A DNA stretch of 64,000 nt from Tubulanus polymorphus (taxonomy: Eukaryota; Nemertea; Palaeonemertea; Tubulaniformes; Tubulanidae). The notes under the pieces were generated by a model. The model was not told the origin of the DNA. It ran no database searches and worked only from the letters and a program-made list of their open reading frames with translations. Below are positions 31,221 to 46,200 of the stretch, one piece after another (the first letter of the stretch is position 1; every line of letters begins with the position of its first letter). The stretch lies in NCBI RefSeq assembly GCF_964204645.1, contig NC_134030.1:22759210-22823209 (forward strand), in the 5' to 3' direction. A program made the position numbers and the translations under genes.

Positions 31221-34200
31221 GTGAGTTAAAATGATGAACTACTTTTAAACTGCAGCGTCCGGTCCGTATATTGTGTATTTGATATTTCAGCACCTGATGG
31301 AGTTGTACTGGACAGTGTGAATGTATTACCGGGTACAAGAATATTACGTATATTGTGTATTTGATATTTCAGCACCTGATGGAGTTGTACTGGACAGTGT
31401 GAATGTATTACCGGGTACAAGAATATTACGTATATTGTGTATTTGATATTTCAGCACCTGATGGAGTTGTACTGGACAGCGTCAATGTATTACCGGGTAC
31501 AAGAATATTACGTATATTGTGTATTTGATATTTCAGCACCTGATGGAGTTGTACTGGACAGTGTCAATGTATTACCGGGTACAAGAATATTACATATATT
31601 GTGTATTTGATATTTCAGCACCTGATGGAGTTGTACTGGGCAGTGTGAATGTATTACCGGGTACAAGAATATTACGTATATTGTGTATTTGATATTTCAG
31701 CACCTGATGGAGTTGTACTGAACAGTGTGAATGTATTACCGGGTACAAGAATATTACGTATATTGTGTATTTGATATTTCAGCACCTGATGGAGTTGTAC
31801 TGAACAGTGTGAATGTATTACCGGGTACAAGCATGTTACTTTCGCAGGAAGGCAAAAATGTCAGTATTACCTGTAAACAGAGCAGCTCTACAGCGACTGG
31901 TGTACACTTTGAGCTACAGGTGAACAGTGGAGCAGGAGGGACCTGGACTGCATTACATACAGCATCATCAGCAGAGTGGGTTGGTGAACTAGAGGCTGGT
32001 AAACAGTATAAATGTGTAGCCACTAATTCAGCGGGAACGAAAGAAAGTGAAATCTACCAATCAGATGTGATTAGTGAGTATGGGCCTATGTTTTTGACAT
32101 TAAACACGCCTGTGCGATCATTGCATACACTTCTGATTAACATCGATGTTTTCAGTGTCGTCCGTCGTTGGTTTTTTTAAATGCAGGAGAGTTCCGTTCA
32201 ATTTTAAGAACACTCTGGACTTAATGGGTTTTTGCGATCTGTTTAATATCATGCAATTGGCGGCCATCTACTGTCATCAGTTGACAGCCTTCATACGGAA
32301 AAAGTCATCAGTTGGAAAAAGGTTTTTTTAGGAAAATAACAACAGGTTTTAACTTATTGTCTTGATATTATTATCAGCGCCATCATAGGATACATCTCAA
32401 GAGGGGTTGAATATTGAATCATACACAATTTGTTAATTTATATTGGTACCTATGGATAATTTGTAACCACAATCGGTTACATAATTTTAGCTCATATATA
32501 TTTGAAGTAAGTTTCAATATCATTGGTTTTTGTATATGGTCACCGGGGTTGGGGGTGGCGTTGGAATAATTCAGTATTTCCATAGTATGTTGGTGCCTAG
32601 GCATATTTTGTAACCACAATCAAAGCAAAAATCAAAGTAAAACGTGTCTTTTGTGGACACTATATTTTTGATACTTTAACTCCGTCAGCTTAATCTCGTC
32701 ATAAGTGCCTTATTCTCTGGGACCCTGATATTCAAAACCAGCGTGAAAACTATAATCAAACTCTTAATCGAACTAAGAAACTCATTTTCACTCAGATAAA
32801 ATAAGATGACTTTTCATGTGCTAAACAGTTGAAGAAACGCAACTCTTGTAATCTTCATTTTTTACTCAATTATCTTTTGATTCCTTCAGTCATTTTGAAG
32901 AGCAAACAGAATTTATATCGTAATGTAAATCTTTTATAGGTATAAACATATTTGAAAACCCGTGTAAACTGCATGAATTCCAACCATCACTAGCTTGTAC
33001 TTGTAAAGCCACTAGTAAGATTGGTAATCCAAACATCAAAGTAAAATGGTATGCTGATGGATTTACTGAAGGATCAACAGAAATTGTAAATATGTATGAG
33101 CAAGGCAAAGATACTGCGTTGGAAGATGGAATTATCAACAGGAATAAGATAGATTATAGGTACAAGGAACATGTGAAATTGATTCAATGTCGTTTATGGA
33201 AGTATAATGGGATAGAGATACCGGAACCACTTCAAAAACAAATACTACATCAAACTAAAATGGACGTTACGTGTAAGTTAAAAAATCATTTCATGAAAAT
33301 ATCCAGACAAACTTACGTTTTAAAAATGAGCGCAAAATATCGGAACAATGGGGACCTCGAGGGACCGCCACAAAATGGCACCTAGAAACTTGAAACTTCT
33401 TTATTCATACCCCAGTACAGCTAGCAGACCTATCCATCATAAGCGCGCCACAATATTGTTACTGCGAGGGAGGAACATGGCAGAGTCTCACGATTTCGTC
33501 AGGTTCGACTCCCTGCCGGTGATGATGATGATCCACTCACGAAAGAATCAGAACTCTGTTAGAGAGTGTGTTCGTAAGAACATTGCTTTTGTATTTTTTA
33601 GAATTTGACACTCATTCACCTGATGAAGCTTCTATTCATTAGTAGTGAAAGCTTGCGCGTCAAATAAATAGTTAACCTATCTAGTACTACTCGTCTCGCT
33701 ACTGATCACAAGAAAGGCAGTGAAAACGAATGTTTTGTTTTTTTTCAATCAGATTTTGCTGCACCAGTTTTCAAGAAATCCAGTGAAAATGAAACACACG
33801 CGGCGTATAATGTAACAGTTAATAGTAACCCATTGACTCAACAAGTTACATGTGACCCTCCAGCTGTCGTTCAAAAACTATCAAACTCTCAGTGGAATAT
33901 AACGATACCTATCGTAAATAGTACCACAACTGACTATAGAGGGCAGTGTTTGGCTGACGGTAAAAGTGAAAGGGTCATTGATGTCGCTGGTTATCATAAC
34001 GCCGGTAAAACTGATGAAGCAGGTAAGATTCTGGGGCAGAACTGGATGAATTTTATCTGAATCTGAACAAATGATTTAAGTCCCGGTTGCCACGTGATAA
34101 AACTTCATTAATTCTAAGCAATCAAACAACATTTAGGGAGGGCTCTAATAGTTCGTACAATTTTAGGGGGATGAGGGATCGTGGAAGTGCTAGGGGTTGG

Positions 34201-37200
34201 GGGTGGGGTTAAAAATGGCAAACCTGATCAGACGTACTCCTTTATAGTAAGTGTAAGTCATTATTTCGATAAGTCGTCACATCACTGAAGTCTTCGATAT
34301 TCTTGTGTCCCAATATTATTTGTATCTCTAATTCTATATGCTGTATTTCCAATTTGGATAAGTCAACATAATTGCACATTATTGCACATAATGCACATAA
34401 CTGCACATAATGCGGTGGAGTCTGATGATGTAATCAGATTTGATTCTCTGCACGGTAAGAACAGCATGACAATCCTTTAAAAGTGTCATTTCTCAGTATC
34501 AACTGAACTCGACATATTTCATTATTTGTGAATATATCACGTCATTCAAATTTTACACTTTGAAACCGTTTGTTTTTGGTTTTTTGCATTTCAAAAATAA
34601 CTTATTTACTTTATTTAGAGGCTATTTGAGCTTTGAAAATTAGGAAACAGATATATCTTGCTTGACCTATTTAATTATTCAATTTCATTGCTGTTACTTT
34701 TATCAATAGTAAAAACAGAAATATTTCTAGCTTTTTCTTTATACAATTTAATGCAAATTGCTGATTTGTTTGAAATCCAATTCAAGAAGGAATGAATGGA
34801 GGCTTTTATCAATAGTAAAAATAGAAATGTTTCTAGCTTTATTTGATACAAATTGCTGATTGGTTTGAATTTCAGTTTCAGATGAAGTGAATGGAGGCAG
34901 AGTGGCTGGTGCTGTAATCGGTATACTGATATTACTGATTCTGATAATACTGTTTATACTGTGGCGTCGTGACTGCTGTAAGTTTTACATAATATCATCG
35001 ATAAATCTTAAAAACAATAACAAACAAACTGCAGAAAACTATTATTTCTAATTGACAGTGCGGTGCAGAAAACCTTATGATGAACTAAATAGATGTGGAA
35101 ATTGTAAGTTCTGTAGTAATTCATATACATAATGCTTAAAATTGAAAAATAGTTTACAAGACTTGAGGGATTCGGGGTCTTTTAGGTTGCCGGATACATT
35201 TCATTCTCAATTATCTGTGAAAATCTTTAATCTCGGGACCCTAAATGCACAGTCTTATTCCAAATATGTGGTCGTAAAGTATTAGACTGGTCTTTAGTCG
35301 TTAGATTGGTTATAGAACTAAAATATGTACAGACTGGCCTTAAGTCGTTAGATTGGTTATAGAACTAAAATATGTACAGACTGGCCTTAAGTCGTTAGAT
35401 TGGTTATAGAACCAAAATATGTACAGACTGGTCTTAAATTGTTAGATTGGTTATAGAACCAAAATGAGCTTAGACTGATCTTAAGTTGTTAGATTGGTTA
35501 TAGAACTAAAATATGTACAGACTGGCCTTAAGTCGTTAGATTGGTTATAGAACTAAAATATGTACAGACTGGTCTTAAATTGTTAGATTGGTTATAGAAC
35601 CAAAATGAGCTTAGACTGATCTTAAGTTGTTAGATTGGTTATAGAACTAAAATATGTACAGACTGGCCTTAAGTCGTTAGATTGGTTATAGAACTAAAAT
35701 ATGTACAGACTGGTCTTAAATTGTTAGATTGGTTATAGAACCAAAATGAGCTTAGACTGGTCTTAAGTTGTTAGATTGGTTATAGAACTAAAATATGTAC
35801 AGACTGGCCTTAAGTCGTTAGATTGGTTATAGAACTAAAATATGTACAGACTGGTCTTAAATTGTTAGATTGGTTATAGAACCAAAATGAGCTTAGACTG
35901 ATCTTAAGTTGTTAGATTGGTTATAGAATCAAAATGAGCTTAGACTGGTCTTAAGTTGTTAGATTGGTTATAGAACCGAAATGAGTTCAGACTGGTCTTA
36001 AGTCGTTAGATTGGTTATAGAACTAAAATATGTACAGACTGGTCTTAAATTGTTAGATTGGTTATAGAACCAAAATGAGCTTAGACTGATCTTAAGTTGT
36101 TAGATTGGTTATAGAATCAAAATGAGCTTAGACTGGTCTTAAGTTGTTAGATTGGTTATAGAACCGAAATGAGTTTAGACTGGTCTTAAGTCGTTAGATT
36201 GGTTATAGAACTAAAATATGTACGGACTGGTCTTAAATTGTTAGATTGGTTATAGAACCAAAATGAGCTTAGACTGATCTTAAGTTGTTAGATTGGTTAT
36301 AGAATCAAAATGAGCTTAGACTGGTCTTAAGTTGTTAGATTGGTTATAGAACCAAAATGAGCTTTGACTGATCTTAAGTTGTTAGATTGGTTATAGAACC
36401 AAAATGAGCTTAGACTGGTCTTAAGTTATAGTTAGATTGGTTATAGAACCAAAATGAGCTTAGACTGGTCTTAAGTTATAGTTAGATTGGTTATAGAACC
36501 CAAATGAGCTTAGACTGGTCTTAATTCTGTTAGATTGGCCACAGAACTAAAACTGGTCTTGAATCTAAGCCATGACTGCTCCATTACAAAACATTTAGTT
36601 CATTGTCAATTAAGATGATGTTTTTTTCAATCGTAGATTATCCGCTGTCAAAACCGGTCTCGACAGTGGCCGATAATTGAGAGTTCATGAGGTCTGAAAT
36701 TAGCCTCACCTCTAGATATGCTTATAGTTCCTATTTGCAGTGCTGTTGAGAAGTGAGCCGTGCAGATGTAATTGCTGTGAGTTAAAATATTTTGTTTGTT
36801 TGTTTTCAGTGACTTGTTTCCGCAAAGATACTGCCGATGAACCTGATAATGAGGATGACTCCTCAGATGAACTGTGTCATTGTTGCTGCTGTGAGTTCTA
36901 AAAAAACCTTCTTTGAAACTGATGAAGATTAATATTAACATTAACGGTAGAATGGACTGTTGTATTATTTTCTATTTGCAGTGCTGTTGAGAAGTGAGCC
37001 GATTAGATGTAATCGCTGTAAGTTGTATTAACATTGAAAACATTGATGATTAATCCTGCAAAATTAACTGTTGTTATTGTAGTTGGATATTCGTGCATTT
37101 GAATTCAAAGTCTAAGAGTGTTTGAAAGTCTTTGGTCACAGTTTGTATTGATGTGAATATTCTTCAGACCGAGTTCATCGTAGATGATTAAAATCAGTCG

Positions 37201-40200
37201 TGTTCAAAGTTTTACAGTATCATCGGTTCAATTGTGGCCTCAAAATGAATCATAGCATTAGCTACGTTTATAGATAGCATTAATATTATCCTTTTTCTCT
37301 GGTGGATCAATTGGTTAGGTTTTGTTGTGTGTCAGGTGAACGTGCATCGTGTAAATAAACAGTATTTCTGTTTTCTAATTTACAGTCCATCGTGAGGATC
37401 CGGAATCTAAAGATGTGAATGAATTGTTGCGTTGGACAAGTGAAACCTGGTATGAAAAAGGTAAGATTCTCTCACATGATTTACTGCACATATTCTCAGA
37501 TATCGGTTTGATAATTTTAGGTGTTGTTTTCTCTTTGTAGATCATGAGAATTGGGTGAATACACGTGACCAACTGCAGCCAGGTATTTATAGAATTATTA
37601 ACCCTTTATTTCTATAACATGTAGAATATCTTACATGAATACAGTTCATAGATTTAGGGATTATTCACTTATCATCTGGTCTCGGTTTTACAGACTAGTA
37701 TTATCTTTAACCCGGGGTTAACTCTATTCATTATCAATTAGGTTAACCCCCGGGTTAAAGTTAATACCAGTCTATAACACTGAATTATATCCAACAGATA
37801 TTGTTTCATTATCACAACTGTAATTATCAACTTAAGTTTGTGCTTTGCTAACCACTTCGGTAGTTCAAAGAATGTCATGATTGGAATCAAGATGGCTGAC
37901 TGGTGCATTTTTGCACATTTTTGAAGGCGCTTCAGTCAATTGAGATTAGGTTTAATCTGCAGCCAAATATTGAGCACAATCATCCTTTTTGCGAAATATT
38001 GAAGATTTCTTGAGAACTCTTTGTTCAATTGAGTTGATATTTAGTTTCTACCCTAGACCCACATCTGCATTCCAAAACATATTGCTGGCAGCCATTGTTT
38101 AACACAGAAGTCAGCACTTCACGCATATTTGGGTTAATTGTCTTGACGTTTGAAATATATTATAAAATATTATACCCTGAACACAACACCCTGCCACATA
38201 AACATTTGGCTGACTGGTTTTCGTTTTCAAAAATCAGAACTGTTTTTTGGGGTTTTCTAGAGGGATTTATAAAGACACTTTGATAGATTTTTTATTGATG
38301 TTTGTTTTATACATGTATTTACCCTAAATGTATCTGCAGTTATAAAAATGTAATAGTTACAGCCGAGACTATTGTTGTTTGGCAGGGGTGGATTCCGGGT
38401 GGTCCGAGGTTCGAACCCCCTTTCTGACCAAGTGCCCTAAATAAAGGCTTCTCATCCCCTGTACTGGTCATTATCTAATGTGCACTAAATATGCATAAAA
38501 TTGATGTACCTGTATTATCAATTATTTTTGCACTTCGTGCGTGCGACGCTTGCTGGGCCACTCAACGCCGACAAAGTGCCTTTTTCGTGTAAGGTGAAAC
38601 CCCCTTTTTGTGACCAAGTACCTGAAATAAAGGCTTAAGCCCGGTACCGATCTTTGAGGTCATTGAAAGGTCATTCAGTCCAGGTAAATTAGATATTTAT
38701 TGTAATTTCATTTCAATCAAACACAATATAAACTCAGATAATTCCTTTATAAATCAACTACTTGTTTGAAACGTTGATGATTGTATTTCAAAAGTGAATT
38801 ATTCTAAAATTTCCTTTTCTAGAAATTGTTAGAATAATCGGCGATGTTTACGGAACTGAGAATGATTGGGTGATAACAAGAGATACGGATAAACAAGGTA
38901 AGATGAGTGATGACTCAGTTGCCGGAGGAATAGCAGAACTGTCTGATTGGTTTATTGCAACCCTGCATACCATCCTGTCTTTAAACATGACAAATCTGCC
39001 TCCTATCTTCATCCAGCAGTAATTCAAGCTGTTTGATGCACAGTTTTATTTGACTATTGAACAAATACTTTCAATATTTCATTTCAGCAATAGCTATCAG
39101 AGAATTCCTGTTCCACCAGTTATCAGGTGATCAAAGTAAGTAATTGATTACTGTTGTTGTAAGTAATTGTCTATAGTTTGTGTTATGTTCATATACACAT
39201 GCACGTGTGTGTTTGTAATGTGAACATGTACATGCGAGTTATGGTTACATGTACATGTGAGTTGTGTGAACATGTACATGTGAGTTATGTTTTCATGTTA
39301 TGATAACGTGTACATGTGCATGTGAGTAATACATGCATGTACACGTGAATGATACATACATGTGAGGCATGCGAACATTTGCATGTGATTTAAGTATACA
39401 TGTTCATGTAAGTTTACATGCACATGTGATTCGTTACATGCACATGTGTATTAAGTTAACAAGAGTTTGATCAATGTATTTTCAGGTGTGTTAGATTTGG
39501 TCAAAGAAATCCTAAGTAAGTTTACGAAACGACTCAATATTTCCTCTTCAACTCGAATCTTGGATTCAAATGTGTTTATAATTATTTATTGACAGGAAAA
39601 TACTTTAGAATAAAGAATTTAAAAATGAAACTATCAAATGAGATCGGTAAGAGTTGATTGAATACAGTTATTGATGTATGAGTTTATTGATTATTATTCT
39701 ACTGTCAACTCATTTTGTAAATGTATTAAAGATAAACTACTGAACAAGAAGAGGTCAATAGATGGCGCTGCTGCAGTTTACAATAGAGATGAAGGTACCG
39801 CACTATTATTCACGGTTGACCTGAAATATTCAGCTTTGCAGATAGAAAAGTAGCGAATTCTATTCAAGATGGCCGCTTGGCAGCCTTTTGACAATAATGA
39901 ATAAACCTGATACAAGCGACCAGTTTAAAATTTATAATAATTCACTGTGTTATTTCGTGAAATGGAATGTTACTACGGTATCGTTTTTTTTTGCCTAAAT
40001 TCGTAACGTTTTTACCAAATCGGATAAATCAAAGTTTAAGATGGGAATTTCATTTTTAAACATATAAGACTAGAGCTTCAGAAATACTCAAGTTAAAACA
40101 AAATAATCAGATATACATTTGTTATTTAAGAATAAGATGTGATACAAATTAGGGGTAATGATACAGCATGAAACAGAATTTCAAATCTATTTTTTCCGTG

Positions 40201-43200
40201 TTTCAGATGAAGTTCATGTTAGTTTTATGACGCAATTGGATGAAGAGAAAAGACCCCTGACAAACAAAGAGAAACAGTTCATCAGAGATGGTCAGTAAAA
40301 CTATGGAATCTATCTGAGTTCAATTTTCACATGTAGTTTCACAGAGTTGCCAGAGAGTCTAAAAAAGTGTTTAAAGAAATTAGTGACGAAAGTTGCTAAC
40401 TTTGTGTCTACCACATTTTTCAAGTTTTATACAGATGTCTGTTAGTAATGATAAGTCATGTAGTTAACAGGGTTCAGTGATTCACTGCGTCACCAATATT
40501 TAGGATTTATCTATATTTATAGATTTGCAAAATAAAACGAGCGCCAAAAGAGCAACTGCTCTGCGTGAACCACATTCAGCTTATACCTTTTTGTAGGTTT
40601 CAAATCCCCAGTAAACGGTTATTGAATGTCTATATTTTCAGTTGCTTCAGCAGTTGAATCTGTTGTTGATTTCTTTGCTAAAATGTCCGGTAGGTTCCAT
40701 AAATCATTTCAGTAAAAATACTGTGGAGTTTGTTGTGGAATCATTGAATGATTGATTGTGTTTATTTTTACTGTAGATGCTGAATTATGTGAACGAGGAA
40801 TATTCAACATTAAACGTAGGTTTTAATTCTCATTTATCCTCGACTGAGTTTATAAATACATGTGCTTTATAATCTACTGTACATGTACATGTAGATTTTA
40901 TCTGTACATGTACATGTTAGTTTCCTGAAGTGTTTGACTGAAGTATTTAAATACTTATTCTTTATATTTCAGCTACTGTTGAAATTGCTGGTAAGTTATG
41001 ATATTCACTATGATGTTTAAACTGGTGCTGAGTCTGTTCATTTATAACTGAAATATCGCTGTATCTTTTTATAGAAAAGTTTGTGAAAGAAACACTTGAT
41101 AAAGAAGTTAAACAACAGAATGGTGAGTGTTTAGTTAATCTAGGAATCTATGAGGGGGGAGGGCTTATAACTATAAACTGATTACAAATTAAACATATTT
41201 TGTTCAATTACAGAAAACCTCGTCACACAAATAGAAAACCAGAAAGTAACTGATGAAACAAAGACAGGTTTGTTAATGATCATAAATAATCCATTCAGAT
41301 GTTGTCAATATTAAACTATCTACCGGTACTGAAAACATGTAGTTAGAAATTAACCCCGCAATGATAATTTATAGAAACTATCTTTATGATTGGTTTTACA
41401 GAAATGGAAGTGGCTGACCGGGACCGTTCTGTGAACAAAGATATTTGTGGTAAGACTGAAAATGTTATTCTTTCCTTATTTTTCAAGCTAATTACAAATC
41501 GTTTCATTAATGAGAAATCGGAGGTATAATAAAACCAGCTAGACCCGGTAATGTGGAACAATTGGCAACGTTGTCAAAATTCATCCGCTTTGTGGGAAAT
41601 TCAAGGTTTTATAAAACCCGGTTAATCCAGATGTATTTTGGATGAAATTCTAGTTTGAACTGATCCGGTTAATATTCATGTTATTCTATTCATGTATTCA
41701 TTTGTAGAATCAGTTTTATTTGAGTCAAGTTTGCAGAAATTAGAAGAGAACAAACATTCTACAGAACTAGATAAAAGTAAGTGTAAACTTTCTTTGTCCC
41801 TAGAACTAAATTTACACTGTTTTTGATGACCATGAATTGAAAAAGAAATTTATTGATGTCATCAGATTATCAGAGGCATCTGTTTTGATTCAGAGTCAAG
41901 TTTTAGCTGACAGTTTGTATCGATGTGAACTTTCTTCAGACCGACTTCATCGTTGATGATTAAAATCAGTTGCATTTGAACTAGAAAGTTGCCCAGTTAG
42001 TATCATGGCAACAAAATCAATCATAGCTTGAATTAGATTAGATTATTCTTTATCGCTCCAAATTGTTGAATTGACCATGGACCAGGATTTCTGTCAAAAT
42101 GTTCCATATTGGGAAATTGTTTGATTTGATCTGCTGTTTAATTGTTTTTTTTTGCAGGTATCTATGAAATAAGCCGAGATGTTTTAGGTAAGAACTAAAT
42201 AATAGTAACAAACTATAAAAATCGAGGTCTAGGGTCGAAAGCAGACGCTTTAAAAGAAATTTCTGGCGGACAAACTCTATCAAAACTATTATCAATAGAA
42301 CTCTGACTGAAATCTTTGAGCCATTTCGTTTATGTCTCGTGATTTCCTGATGAGCTAGAAACTTGTTTGACTGACTTAAATATCTCAAATATTTCGAAAG
42401 AGGTTTAAAATAGAAGTGTTGATTTCAGCCAAAATTGTGAAAAATGTTTTTTTTTTCTTCAGAAATCAAATTGAAAATCGCAGTTTTCGAATCTATCAAA
42501 GATAAGAGGCCAATGTCAATATTGCATCAGCAGGGTTTGTTCCATCATTTTCCAAGATTCAGCCTGAGCTCAATTTTTTTGTGGATCTCAATTTCTCATT
42601 GTTTTCACGGTGAATCACTTGTAGAATTGTACGCTGAACGAGCTGAAAGATTTCAGAAAGAACTCAAAGAGAAACTGAAACAAGAGGAAAATGAGGAGAG
42701 AAAAAATGAGGAGGAATTGAACAGAATAATTCACAGTTCAGTTTGTCAGGCGTTTAAATATATCACTGATATGGATGAAAGTAAATATCGATTTTATATC
42801 TCAAATTATACATGCACTTAACATGTCACATATTATATGTGAATCAATGCACATGTTACATGTTCATGGAAATGAATGCACATGTAACATGGTTCAAACA
42901 TCTTTGATACATTTCAGAAACTCTGATGGATAATAAAGTTGTAGGATATGGAGGTTTGTATATAATTCACATGTTTCAATCACAAACCAGTTTTTATCAT
43001 AAATAATCTGTTTGATTTTCTCTATTTATATTTCAGTGAGTCCAGAAGAGATAAGTGAGTTCTGATTGATATTTGTAAATATTCTCAGTACAGTAGACTG
43101 CGCGCTTGTCTTTGATTTCATGTTGTAATTCGTCATATTTACCTGTTTATAAGTTGTTTGTGATGTCAGTGATTTTCTATATTGATAGATTCTAAACTAC

Positions 43201-46200
43201 ATGAATTAGCCGATAAAGAGTTTGAAGATAGGAAATTAGGTACTGTACACATGACAAAGTGTGAAATTCAACATGTTTTATGTTTAAATTTTATCAATGT
43301 TTATTATCGATGTTTATTACAGTCATTAGAGATGCATCAGTCGAACGTGTAAAGACACCTGAAGAAATAGTCACGCTAAAACTGAATATGCCGGACCAAC
43401 TCCGCACTGGTAAGTGATTATACAGTGAAGTGGTACTGTTTGAATTGGAAAATGAATTATGAATATTTTGAAAAGTTGAGAGCGAGGCAAATCAGTTCAT
43501 TACAAATTTTCTGTGTTTTTTAATCGTTTATTCAATTTTTGTAGAGTTGGATTCAGCTGGTCGGGATCCAGTTATTCTGTCGGATCGAGCAGGTATTGTA
43601 TAAGTCTGTTATTAATCTAACCTGTTTAAAAATTTAATACAGTGAAAATGAATTGCGAGTAATTTTGACAAGTTAAGAACGAGACAAATCGGTTCATTAC
43701 AAATTTTCTGTGTTTTTAAATCGTTTATTTAATTTTTGTAGAGTTGGATTCAGCTGGTCGGGATCCAGTTATTTTATGGGTTCGAGCAGGTATTGTATAA
43801 GTCTGTTATAAATCTAACCTGTTTAATGCCACTGATCTCACCATGTATTTCATCGGTCCCAACAGTGGCTGGCTTGATATACTTTTTCTGTAATAACGGA
43901 ATTTTCAGCTTCTTAGGAGCACTAGCCTGGAATATTCTGCAACTGATCTTTGTCCCTCAAAAGACGGTTAACTCTCTTAAGTCCTTCTTGCAAAAAGTCC
44001 TTAATCTGATCATTTAGGAATTACTAGAAAATGTTCTTCTATTTTAAACTCGATTATGAAGAGCAGATCCTGAAAATAGTTTTTCTAACCCGGATTTACT
44101 GGTCTAAATAAATGAAGTTTTAAATTGAAACCAAGCTCAATGAATGTAGTGTCTATGTTTGCTGTTTTTATGTGAATTTCAGTGGAATATTTCAAGGATG
44201 AATTCATTATTGCAATACAATCTGATGAATCATTGAAAACTGCTACTCAAACTGCTTTAGATAAAAGTAAGTTACATCTACAGTAAACTACATTTACATC
44301 TACAATAAACTACATTTACATCTACAGTAAACTACATTTACATCTACAGTAAACTACATTTACATCCACAGTAAACTACATTTACATCTACAGTAAACTA
44401 CATTTATATCTACAGTAAACTACATTTACATCTACAGTAAACTACATTTACATCTACAGTAAACTACATTTACATCTACAGTAAACTACATTTACATCTA
44501 CAGTAAACTACATTTACATCTACAGTAAACAACATTTACATCTACAGTAAACTAAATTTACATCTACAATTAGATAGAGTTATTCACTGAGATTTTCAAT
44601 CATTGAAATTTGTTTGTGGTTTTTTGAAGAATCAAGCAACATCAACGATTTGTTGAGGAAAGGAAACTCGAAAGGTAAAATTGTCTCATGAAACGTGGCT
44701 AGATGTTTGTTTTTACGCACTGAATAATTTCACTGTGTAAAATGATTCAATGATTTCTTCTAATTTCAGTTGTTGATAGAATTTATGGTGATGTGAAAAA
44801 CAGAATACAATCAATTTCTACAGGTTTGTATTTTGATAATTCACTATCAATTCTTATATTTAAATGTGAGATATATTCCCTCCTTTTTAGGTTTTTTCAT
44901 ATCGTATAATTGTTATGATATATCATTTCATTTATCATATGCATATCATGTCATATAACGCTAGCATATACAATATCATCAATCATATATCAAATATCAC
45001 TTATCTCATCACGTCATATCACATATCATATCATTTATGCTTGTAAAACGTAATGTTGAAGGTGATTAGTTTCATTTCATTTTTCATCACGGATTGATTT
45101 ATTTTTATTTCTATTTGTGATTTCAGAGGAATTAAAGGAACGAGGAATCATAGTCTATAGAAGTGAGTAAAATTCCTTAGTTTCAAGTTACCCGTAAACT
45201 CCTAACCTGTATATTCCTAACTCTTAACTCCTAACAGTGAGACTGAACTAAATTCAACCATAGTTAAAGTGAACTGTATGAATTGGCCTGTTTAGATCTA
45301 CTCAATATATGAATTATTGTTGTTTTCAGTAAACGATGAAACAGCGAGTAAGTACTGATAACAACTTACACATTAAAGTCTACATGAACAGATATATGAA
45401 ATGATATGATAAGTTGTGTTTTGATAGCTCTTAAATCCAATGAAACTACTCAGAGTGATTTACAGATGTTGCTTCCTTCAACAGGAAGTATTGGTAAAGA
45501 ACAACATGTTTCACTCTCCCTGCAGTAATCTATTGTGTTTATTCTGTTTCAGTGAAACATATTGAACCAATTATTGAAAACAGAATCCCACAGTTTAAAG
45601 GTGAATACATTATGTTGACTGTTAAGTGTTTAGTATACTAGCAAAGAACCGGCCGTCCTGTACGGGTTTTATCGTGATTGAGTTTGAGTTGATTATTTTA
45701 CTTCTCATGTGGAATACACAGTTATTTCGCGTAAGGTCGACTGTATTTTGTAGGAGGATATTGTGACGCGATAGCAACATAAATAGTTTACATCAGTTGA
45801 CATCATCATAGTTTATAAATATGTCCTTACTCTTCATTAGTTACATTTTAACATTTTATAATTTCAGATTCGCTAGTGACTGTTTTAAAAGAGAAATGTC
45901 AGGCTGTCAGTATTTCGTCATCTGAACCACACTGGGTTTATGATATATCTACTGCGTGTAAGTGCACAGTGAAATCAGTTTGTGATTTATAATAGAATTC
46001 TATTGTATAAAAATTTGTCTATTGTTTATTACATATAGTGTCTGAACTCAGTGAATTTACCGGTGAAACTTTAAAGACAAACACAGATTATTGGAGACAA
46101 GTCAAAGAATGTTTCGGTAATGGTTTCACTTCTGATTTTTTTTAATGATCAGATTTTTATGTTTTGAATAATAATTGTTTGTTCTGTTTGAATAGGAGAT

